Below, piece after piece: positions 24,691-35,400 of a stretch of DNA of 64,000 bases (position 1 is the stretch's first letter; each line of letters begins with the position of its first letter). The notes under the pieces were generated by a model. The model did not search any database. It was not told the DNA's origin and was given only the letters and a program-made list of their open reading frames with translations. The stretch is from Sipunculus nudus (lineage: Eukaryota; Annelida; Sipuncula; Golfingiida; Sipunculidae): NCBI GenBank assembly GCA_026874595.1, contig CM049318.1:54761250-54825249 (forward strand). Direction: 5' to 3'. Both the position numbers and the translations under genes were made by a program.

Positions 24691-25685
24691 ATACGTTGGT
24701 TACTTTGCCAATCTTGTATCTTCGGGCTATACAACTTTCGGGGACCATAGTTACCCTTAGTTTTATATACTCCAAATAAAACGGAGAAATGAGCCCAAAT
24801 TATGCCTATTGGAGAGTCCTTTTATGTAAACTGTTGTCAATTTTATTTAATCATGTATAGTTGAAAACTTAGATCAAGTGTTAAACTATTTCAATGTTTT
24901 ACCAAAGGGCCGCTTATCAGCTTTCTTTATGTTTGATTGTGTATAAATTTTTGTGAGAGTTTTTTTTTAAATAGTCATGTCTTGGTAATTGTAGCAAAAA
25001 TTATACTTGTGTCATAAGGACAGATACTGCTGCCATTGTATTTTATTTTCAGAGGCTCCATTTTCGCATGAACCAGTTGTCAGCCATCAGTGCAGCCTTC
25101 CCAGTGTGGTCCGGCTCAGCTCTTCTGCTACAGTAAGCTGCAACCTGAGCCAACATTCCACTACAGCCAGATATTGGACGCTTTTATAAATGCAGAACAC
25201 CTTGAGTAAATACTGAGGCCTGTGGCGCCACCATCTGGACTTATATTTTATTAAATCCTATATGGTCACCTGGCTCACTAATGGGCTGTAACATGTAACA
25301 ACTTATTGTACCTGGTGCATGTTGAATATCATTGATGTGTCTTTGAATTTTTTAAATTGTTTTTGAATGTGCCATAAAAATTACACAATCTCTGAACTTT
25401 CAAAACAACTATCAGACTGCAAAGTCCCTAATCACTGGAGGTACTATGTGGGGAGAGAACACTCCCTACCCGCCGTTTTAGCATTGGATAAACCTACCTC
25501 CCCCTCCCAACATGGGAGTTAAGGGTTGGGTAGCCGGCTAACAGACTATACACAAACTGCCAGCCATGTTTTGGTCATATAACAAACAAACAAAAACAAA
25601 CCCTCCTCTCCAAAAGCTAGATATTATGACTGCTATCGCAAACTTTTCCACTGAAGTGTAAAATTTTCCCTATAGGGGGGAAGGA

Positions 25686-26185
25686 TGTAACATTCTTGCC
25701 CTTTGACCTGGACCTCAGTTGGCCATGCAGGGGCGGGGCATCAACACTGATTGACAGTCGATATAGAGTCGACCCATAACCAATCACAATGCTGGGTTTC
25801 TACCCTGCTTTCTGTAGCCTGTATTTAAGGGAGAAAAACTCAGAAACTCGCTCTCTCTTGGATCATCGAGCAGTGGACCCCTATGCCTGCCCTCTGTGGC
25901 AGGCAGAGGGTATATGGCTTCTTTTTCACCTTGGGGTTGGTTTTACGACAGTGTCGGCTACCCAGGTGAAGAGCCACCCACTACCAAAGAGCAGTCCTTT
26001 TATCTAGCCTGGTAAGTATCTTTCTATTTCATATATAAGTTCAGATAATAATATGCAGTCCTGATAATTTGAAGGTATAGGCTCTAAATTTTATTCCAGT
26101 AAAAAAGTGTTATTTTATCTCTTGAAATTGTGCGAGTGCATGTTGCCCAAGCCCAATTTCCTCCCAGAATAAATAAGCAGCTACA
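25686..26185 (+). repeat. LTR3 (500 bp)
   Basis: Preceded by the purine tract AGGGGGGAAGGA (25674-25685) that marks the 3' end of the internal region. It ends CAGCTACA and is then followed by GGCT, which matches the GGCT before LTR1. Confidence 0.8.
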
Positions 26186-26659
26186 GGCTGATGTTTAAAA
26201 AATTTAGAAGGAATGGAAGGAATGAGGATTGTATGGTTCTGTCATCACATCTACCGAAAAGAAAATCGGCCTTAAAGGTGCCCATTCACCTACCTTTTAA
26301 AAAAGAATTTATGTGATTTCTGGCTTCCTCTGTGTATATATTGATGATCAACGGTTGATTCGCGTTTTCGAAAGCTCTTCAAGACCTCCGTGAAGGATGT
26401 TTGAACTTGTTTATCAACAACATGTTTGTAAACACAGCAATATTGACAAATCGGAAAACACGTAACCTAAGGTTGTAGGTTTTATATAAGCGGAGGTAGA
26501 AAGGTCTCTTCTTGCAAAACGCCATTTGTTTGGGTCTACATATTGGGATTGATTCCTGAAGAATTTATTGACTCCGATGATGATAGGGGTGGGCGTGAGG
26601 TTTTGCCCTAGCAAATTCATAACATGAACAGAGTATAGCCATAGGTGACAAGGTTTATA

Positions 26660-27065
26660 TCATCCTGCTCCAGGGATACTGCACCTCTTAATTGGCAAAG
26701 CAAATTCAAGACCTTTTTAAGACCAGCTGACAGAAAATTTAAGACCCTTTTATACATAGAATTCTTTAATGGCCCTTCCATGCTTTAAAACCACTTAAGA
26801 TCCCAATAATTAAATGGTGATCACTACACGTTGGGACTATAGTAACATGGTAGTCTGTGCAAAAAAAGCAAATAACACGAAAGTAAGATAATACATTTAT
26901 TTCTAAACTGTCTCAAGATTACGTTAGATATCACAAAACTGTTTGTGCACATTCATTATATCAGGATGGGTAAAATCAAATCGAAGACCTTTTTAAGACC
27001 TTCGTCAAGGCAATATAAATGCAAAATAAAAAAGACTTTTTAAGGCCCCGAGGGAACCCTGCATG
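26660..27065. mobile_element. Possible old MITE with AAGACCTTTTTAAGACC arms
   Basis: CAGGGATACTG and CAAGACCTTTTTAAGACC near the left end are mirrored by AAGACTTTTTAAGGCCCC and GGGAACCCTG near the right end. I found no matching target duplication, so the boundaries are uncertain. Confidence 0.35.
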
Positions 27066-27347
27066 TCCATATTCTAATCTTTGCATTGTTTTTGCAATAA
27101 CAGACTACACCTTACAACCGTATAGCTGGTTAATTTCTTCTTGGACTTCATAAGCAATGCTCTACCCCCAAAAAAACAGAAACAAATTATTGGACACACA
27201 TGAGTGATCATACTAACATTAAAGGTATGGTGTTCAGATAATGGAGTCTCAATTAATATGTCACCCTAAACTAAGTATGAGATGTCCATATATATTTAGA
27301 CAAAATGCCTATAATTGACCTTGACTCTTGGATGAATTATAGGGTTT

Positions 27348-27455
27348 CAGCCTGTTTTAGCCACTGTTGGTGGTTAAAACTAGCTAAAACCTGTTTTAGC
27401 CGGGATGGTTTAACCACGTTTTAACCTGTTTTAACCGCTGGGTAGCTAAAACCAT
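27348..27455. repeat. CTGTTTTAGCC / GGTTAAAAC inverted-motif cluster
   Basis: CCTGTTTTAGCC, TGGTTAAAACTAGCTAAAACC, CCTGTTTTAGCC, GGTTTAACC, GTTTTAACCTGTTTTAACC and TAGCTAAAACC are packed into about 105 bases. They can fold back on each other in several registers. The cluster lies 200-300 bases upstream of the PSME3 start codon. Confidence 0.6.
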
Positions 27456-27661
27456 GCGACCCTGCATTTTAGGAACATTCAATAAAATTAAGTAAACGAA
27501 ATTACATTTTGACTTCCAATATCCGACTTATGACATCTGGGATTTAGTTCCATACCTTGGCGGAAGTCCATGTGACTTGGCCGTCTTTGTCTACCGCCAA
27601 GTTCGGAGAACTTGAAATTTGCCATACGGTCTTGTTTTTGTCGCCCATCATATTGATCAAA
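27456..27661 (+). promoter_or_regulatory. Likely PSME3 promoter and 5' UTR
   Basis: The region just before the proposed start codon is less AT-rich than its surroundings. It contains GCGGAAGT (27560-27567), an ETS-type motif common in housekeeping promoters. No TATA box stands out. The transcription start cannot be fixed from sequence alone. Confidence 0.3.
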
Positions 27662-27682
27662 ATGACGGAGGTAGCAAAAAAG
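27662..27682 (+). CDS. PSME3: PSME3 exon 1 (start codon, 7 codons)
   Basis: ATG ACG GAG GTA GCA AAA AAG, then donor GTAATT. It encodes MTEVAKK in phase 0. Joined to exon 2 it gives an N-terminus of the length and K-V-x-x-[FY] pattern found in REG proteins. The exon is very short and 4.7 kb from exon 2, so another first exon remains possible. Confidence 0.65.
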
Positions 27683-29366
27683 GTAATTATTGCTTGAAAA
27701 CGGTGTTAAATGTTTTCCAGGGTGCATTACTGGACCACTTTAAAACGACTGACGATCCGTCTGATGTGTACAACTTCGCCAAGACACAACTGTCGTGAAT
27801 CAATTTCCTTGGTTAATTGCATGTCGCGGAACCTTTTGCAAGGGTCGAATGTGAAACCCTTTCGTACTATATATCATAATATGTCGATTTGTGTAACCCG
27901 TCTTATGTTCTGATGTTTTCTGTCCCTTTGACATGGTGGGATGTCACAAATACTATTGCCCGCAGATACGTTATTGCCTGAGCGATAATAAAGTAAATTC
28001 ACAAGCCGCCGCTGTCATTGCACAATACACAAACGTCAAAAGCATGGCAGTGGGGAAAGTCTAGGGCATTTTTAGGAAATATACACTTGCAATGCAGCTG
28101 CTAGACAAAACCAAAACATGATGCAAGTGTATCACGTGACGATTTAAACAATTATACTCTCATAAACATTTGAATAAAATTTAATGATGGGGAATTATTC
28201 TTTAAATCCTTTAAAATGTTAAAAGTCCTCACTCGAGTAAGGGATAAAGTGCTACTGTCCTGATCTGTTCATTTGGCTACCCGCTCAGCAGACCCCAGGG
28301 AGGTTGATATGTAATCTCCTTAATCCAAGGGAAGCAGAGCAAACATTACTGTCCCAGCTAATCCCATTAGCATCAGTACTGTTTCTGCTAATTACTAGTG
28401 CTAGGAATCAGAATCAAAATTTGCAATCGATTATTCGGAACCTGTGGCAACCGATTATTGATTAATAATCGATTATTTTACAAGACAGTATAGAGACTGC
28501 AGACACTAATGCTGCCTCCACCTGGGAAGTGAAAAATGAACTACAATTTAATGATTGTACCTTGTGAATTCTAGAATCTGCATTTCAGAGCATCTTACAC
28601 TTGTCTTACAGCATGACTGTGATACTGAGAGACCGGACTTGTGTGCAATTTTCATGAGGAAATGTGCTTGGGTTTTTGGGTAACAGGTGTGGACAGTGGA
28701 CACACTTTCAAAGTTGCAGGTATACATATTTCATACATAGAGACACACAAACCCGACTGTATTACCTTACCCTCTGTGTGAAAATTGGCCATATTCCAGC
28801 ACAAATCAACACTGGGAATTAGGTGGACCGATGGATAAAAAAAGATAATCGATAATTGAAGATTTTCATAACATTTGATTAATAGATAATCATCGATAAT
28901 CGCCGAGCACTACTAATTACTATTAGGATTCATTATTCAACTACCTGTACCTGTGATGTATGAATCAATCACTTTATGAACCTGCTCCCCCTAAAAAACC
29001 CTCAAAAGCATTAAACCATTTGCAACTTTAAATTTTATTATTCAGAACGTCAATATAAATTGAGCACTTATCAGTATGCATGTGAAATGACTCGTGTCAT
29101 TACTACATGTGTTATTTTTACCTAACCGTATTTAGAAATGCCCTGTAGATCCTAATAGCAAATAGAGGATTAGCAGGGAGGCTTATGTTTGTTTTGCTCC
29201 TCTGCACCAATAAAGTCCTTAACTCATTTAAAAGTAGATTACATAACAAAACTTTCAGATCAGGACAGTAGCCCTTTCGGTATTATTGCTTCACTCCCAG
29301 TCTCCAACTTCAAACTATAATAATACTATTTAGTCTCACTTTCTCTATCTCTCATATGTGTATATA

Positions 29367-29419
<53 letters not shown>

Positions 29420-32400
29420 GCAATAACCATAATTGTAATGGAGGGGCATTGCGACCTGAGTTGATCGATAAAGCTGCTGTGACATTTGCTAATTTATTTT
29501 ACACCAAATTCTTGTGTGTTCTGGCCAGGTTTTAAAAGGCCATGTAAACAAAATATCTGGTGTTTTTTTTTTTTTTTTTTTTCAGTGATCCTTGGTCTCC
29601 ATGCGTGCTCACTGTGTGAAATCATGATTTTGATCATGTTATTTCAGATTTCTTTGATTTGAAATGTTAACTGGTATTGTCACAATGGTGACCTTTTATA
29701 TGCTCTATAAACTCCATGGAATTGAATTGATGAGATATAAATATTATTTGGTTGATTTGAGATTTATAAAGCATATCAAAGGTAATTGGTGATTTGGCAG
29801 TAGATATACCGGTAAGGTATTCAGAACTGTGTATTCATGAAATAAATTCATTTTTGCAAATACAGTGAAACCTGTCTAATGAGGACAGTCAAGGGACTGG
29901 CATATATTGTCCTTAATAGCCAGGTCTGCCCCATGTATACATATACATGCTTAGTAAGGGCCTTTTCCTGAGCAGAACCGCTTTCTGTCAACGGCAGCAG
30001 TTTCCTTGAAAGCTGCTAGATTTTCGGCTTTGCATTTCAGAACTAGTGTTGGGACGATATGGGTTTTTGATATCATGATGATTATTCAAATTTTATCGTG
30101 ATATACCGTGATATCGCGATATTTTTAATAATAGATAAGAGCATTGATAAGCCATCAATAATGATATTAATAACAACCACCTTTAAATTCTTAACTTTAT
30201 ACGATGGGTTAACTATTAATATTATTTATACCCATTGTGCCAGTACCACAAATTAACTCATTAAATGATTAAATTGCATGAAGGCGCTGCAGGTGTGTAA
30301 GTTTGAGACGCGGGAAGTCCTGCCCCAATCGTCAAATCACGCTTGTCAGAACGTTTCACCAGTTTCCTATAGTTACAAAAAAGCCGGATAATCCCGGAAT
30401 TTTCAGAGAGCGTGTCATACCCATCATGGCTAAATATTCCAATCCAATTTTATATGGCAAAATATGCAACCCGTAAGGAATGTTCGATCCAATGGTGACA
30501 CTTTTATGTTTTATCGTTCCATGCAATAAAAGCATAAATATGTTTTATTGCTCTTCTTTATAATGTTATTTTTCCTGGAATTCTCAAGCTTTTGTCCTCT
30601 AAGATTCATCCTGCTATTTCCGGACATTTCCCGAAGTCCGTAAGCATACGGTTCCACCGACACGCAGGTATTCAAATACATGTGGTTTATAAAAATAAAT
30701 TTGATTCTTGGAAATACATTTATTTTGAACATGGACAGACTCTTATGATGCCAGTTTTCTCCAGAAATATATAATTCAATGGCTTGTCTGTGAACCATAA
30801 TCGTGAACAAAAATTGATATCGTGATATCGCGATAATAGGAAAGTTGACGGTATGATAACCGTGGCTGTGAGATATCGTGATAATACCGTATACCGGTAA
30901 CCTTCCCAACCCTATTCAGAACATTCACCACTTGTGTCTTTCCACACTGAAATTGGTCTGCTAATGCTCACACACCTTTCTTTGAAGTTTCACTAGCACG
31001 GATGAGCTTCACTTTCTCCAACAACGTGAGCGTGGGAGTATGGGTGCTGGCACCGGTACTATTCTTGCGTCGTTGGTTTGCGTTAATCTCAATGGCGATG
31101 TCAATGCACAAAAGGCAAAGGCTGTAATGGCAGCTAAATGTAGGTGAACGTAGTTTTCGGTGTTAAATAAACTTTCTTTGTTTAATGAGTTTGTTTGAGC
31201 TTGTTAATTTTCAAGAACAATAGGTTTGATATTAAAAGGGGGTTTGTCAGCCCTTGTGATCAAACTGCGAACCGTAATTGGCGTAAACAACAAACAATCA
31301 GTGCAGCATGACAGCTTTATCTGACACTGATTATCAGTTTGACGTATCATGACTATAATCCCTTCATTAATTCCTGGCTAGGCACAAAGAGGCCTTGTTC
31401 ACTTATGCAGTAAGCCTTTGCCTCGACATCGTCAGCTGTGAAAAAACACTGCGTTAATTGGTCACTGGCCTTTTCCGGTCTACACTTGGTAGCACATCAA
31501 AGCGTGACATGAGCAAAGAGAAGTAAACCAAGAATGTTTTGACAGGAAAACACCCGTATTCTTGGTTTTTATTGCAGACAAGAGATTAAAGTGTTTGGGG
31601 GGCCTCGCTGGCGGACACTGGACTGCTGACGGTGTCCGTATTTACCAGGTTGATATACCTTGAAAACACTGGCTTGCACCAGCATCAGCTGTCCGTAGTC
31701 CGCATTAGACAGGTGTCCACCTTAGGGAGGTTTAACCTATACATAACATTGAGGGAAATTTCAAGGGACTTGTCACTTGTGTATTGTGTCCGTAATAGCA
31801 AGTTGTCTGCCTTAGACAGGTGTCCGCAAGACCAGGTTGAACTGTATCTACAAATAACCATGAAAAAAGGTATAGGCTTTTGTCCTATTTTGTACTTTTA
31901 GGGTAGGGCTTTTATCTTAATGGGCACTTTTATCTTTTAGGGGAGTACACTGCCTATATGTTACCCTCCACTTTTAAGGGTTGGATTTCTGTGGCCTTTT
32001 AAGTTCAGGCAAAATTTTGAAAATATTTATTAAATGCTTCAGCATTTCAGGCCTAGTTAAACCTACATTAAGTTCAGTTATAGTCACTTATATATGAAAA
32101 TCAGTTCAGTTACAAATGATGATTATTTACGTACAGTTTCTTAAATACAAAAATAGTTATATTTTTAATGGCTTAACCTTTCTGGTACAGTTGAACGTCT
32201 ATAAAGTGGGCACCTTAAGACTGGGCAAAATTTCCCACTTTATAGAAGTGCCCACTATATGGAGGTAATAGCTGCCACATTCATATAATCGATCAGTCTC
32301 ACAAGATTTCTGGTATGTATATTAATGGAGCAACTGAAAGGTCACTCTCATGTTCAGGCATCCTGTGTTGATCTTAGAACAGGTCTCTTAAACTCATTTT

Positions 32401-35400
32401 ATGTGCCCATTCTGTTTTACAGGTTGAAGAATTCAAGAATGACACTAAAAAGGAGGTAAGTAAATTGATCTCAGTTCGGTTTTGAAACTTTCCATTTTAT
32501 ATTCAAGTTTCAAGATAAATTTAAAATTATTCATAATTGATAATTTGTTAAAACAGGTACTCTGGCCATAACCAGATAAGCTTTACACACAAATGTGTTT
32601 GTGTGACTCAGTATGTAATGTACCATGTTACTTGTAGGGTCCATCTATATCAGAAACCGTTCCTGTGTAATTTTTTATATTTGGGGTTAATGTCTTGAGG
32701 TTTGTTTGTATTGAGCAAGAGCATGAAAATACAATTATTAATAATAGTGATTTCAATAAACAAACTACACAGAGCTTATTCTTATTTGTGGCATCTGTCG
32801 ATTGGATTAAATTTTGAGGGCCTTAGCAACAGGCATACTTCAGTACCTTCACATTCATACCTAAAGATGTTTTCATAGCATTCAAACTTTTCCAGGCTGA
32901 AAAACTGGTGAAGGATGTGTTCCCAAGGAAGGTTCTACAGCTCAATGATATGCTGAAGGTAAGCTGAATAGGGTTTGAATTTCTCAACATCTTACTTGGC
33001 ATAATCACAAAATCCAGGGTTTCCATTTGACCTATGTAAACCTGTTTAATCCAAACCAGTGGGTAAACCTGGGTAAAAAGATTAACTCGGGAATTACCTA
33101 CCATGTTGGGCCATGTTGCCCAGGTTTTTGCCCAATTTATTACCCAGGCTTTTACCCATGTTCATAAAGCAGAGCTCAGTTTCTTCCAGGTTGGTCAGCA
33201 GAAGTAATACACACATTTTATAAATATTGGTGGTAAACCAATTGGCTCTTACCACATCAGCCCTTCTTTTACAACATCACCCCTGTCTGAAAGAAGCCAT
33301 TTACCACTCACACTTTAATGTTTGGCTGTGCAGAACACATCAGTCTAATCAATAGGAATTAAGGGTTAAACCCAGGAATCCTTGGTTGTTCCTGGGTAAA
33401 ACCTATTTTTTCCAGCCCAGGTTTTATCCAGGTGCTGGGCAAAACATGCAAACCTTGGGGAAGTCCACAGTGAAATTAATTAGTTTGTGTTGCTTAACAC
33501 AGACTAGGTGTGGAATTTGTTAAACACAATTAGTGTTTGAAAAATAAACTGTAATATCCTAAAATACATATAATGAAATGAAAGCTGATTTTCTTACATC
33601 AGGCCAGAAAGTATTCCATGAGGCTGCTTTTCATTTTGTCTTTCTGTTGTGAAACAAGCAATAAAGTTAAATCATCACACTTACCAAAATGAAATACCTT
33701 TTACATTAATTTCACCTGCTGCCTTTGCAACAACTGGTGGAAAACTAACACAAATAGGTAAGTTAGGTAATATAAAATCTGTCATATAATAAAGCATTGC
33801 AGAACTCATGATTCCATCCTATAAATTACAAAAACCTTTATATAAGTCACTGTCACTTTTACTGTCAGGGAAAAGTATGGGGATCTGAAAAAAAGTCCTT
33901 CTAATCAGGGAAAACGTTGGGGTAAACAGCAACCATATTTTGAATAAAATTTAAAGATTTTTTCTTTTGATTTTGTAAATAAATTCTCAAAGCACTTTCA
34001 GATGATTTCAGTGAAATTTAAAGAAATGGTGCGTCAGGAGTAAAGTACATCACTTTTAGTAACATATGTTTTACGGGTTATGTTCCACCAGCTTTGGTGT
34101 TTGATAACCATGGACATATTTTTAGCTCAGCTGACTATAAGTCATCTGAGCTATAGTCGTGGTTCTTTGTCCGTCATCCATCAGGCCGTTAACAGGGCAC
34201 ATTTTGAAACCGTTGGACTTAGGAATCCAAAATTTTGCATACGGTTAGATGTCCCCAAAATCTCCTACCATACCGAAAATCGGGTCACTAGGACTTCATT
34301 CCTTTGAGATATTTAGGAAAATTGTTTACCAAAAATTAGATCTGAATTTTGCAAATTTTTTAAGTTATTAGCATAAATAAAGAGCCAGTACCTTAAATTT
34401 TGTCCAACTTTGGCAACGGCACATTTTTTCCCTGCAAGCACTGTTGATTTAATTTTCACAGCATATATACATAAGGATTTAATCTTTTAAAATCTGAAAT
34501 TTCAAAGGAATTGATTAAAAGAGTAGCTTTTATTCAAGTTTTCATACATCATGTTTAAAGTATTGTTTACATCAAGCCCACCTAGTAGTACAGCCTTCAC
34601 TTGTGTTGCGTAATCCACTCCAAGCAGCTTGCCTTGGCTCAGCTTAGCCACTACTAGCAGGCTTCCCCTCTGCCCTATACTCCGTCCCCTATTATTCCCT
34701 TGAAATTGAAATAAAGGTATCTGTCCACTTGCCTGTCCATCTGTATTTTTTTTCATATGCATCACAGTATCTCAAAATTTTTACTGTTTTTCTTCATGAA
34801 AGTCTTGTCGGAGTATTAGTTTTGCAATCATATATTTAGAACTTTACTATAACAAAATAAGAATGCCCCTTTCCTCTTAGCTTTGCATATGCTTATATAT
34901 ATGAAAAACATTACAATAGAATATTTTGCCTTTGCAAAAATTTCAACATTCAGCTGAGCGACATGACTCATGGGTCCCTTGTTTTCTTTCAGCTGGAAAT
35001 AATGCACAGCAAAAGACTAGGTACCTTGAAGGCTGACCTCAACATACCTGTCCCAGAGCCAGTGGTCAACAACCATGATTCTGACGAGGTATTATTGTAT
35101 GGTCCAAAATTACATATTATGTTAAGTGTCATTGATGAATGTATGTATATTTTAGTTTAAAGGTCCACAATTACATATTACCTTTATGTCATTGATGAAT
35201 AAAGGTGTCTGTTTGAATATAGTCTAAAAATAAACCGAAGCTGATTAAGTCTCTAATGAACAGCCAGGACTTGATTGAAACTTGAAGGATACCATCAGTG
35301 CTACAGATGGAGCAAATTTAGGCACATAAATAAAACTGTTTCTGGGTTAAACTTGTTAAATTTTCCATGGTTATGATCATTGGTTACCATTTTATTTTAA

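Larger units (their letters stand above)
21874..26185 (+). mobile_element. Three-LTR tandem retroelement without coding capacity
   Basis: The order is LTR1 (truncated), 3' internal segment, LTR2, primer site plus internal region, the same 3' internal segment again, and LTR3. GGCT flanks the whole array on both sides (21870-21873 and 26186-26189), so one 4 bp target duplication encloses all three LTRs. LTR2 and LTR3 differ at roughly seven positions in 500. The internal region (22809-25685) has no gag, protease, polymerase or integrase. The complete unit 22310-26185 is therefore a LARD-like non-autonomous LTR element, 3.9 kb long. Confidence 0.8.

Noticed and set aside
30511-30909. 132-codon minus-strand frame
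   Set aside because: It is read through the arm of a non-autonomous hAT element and shows no transposase motif.
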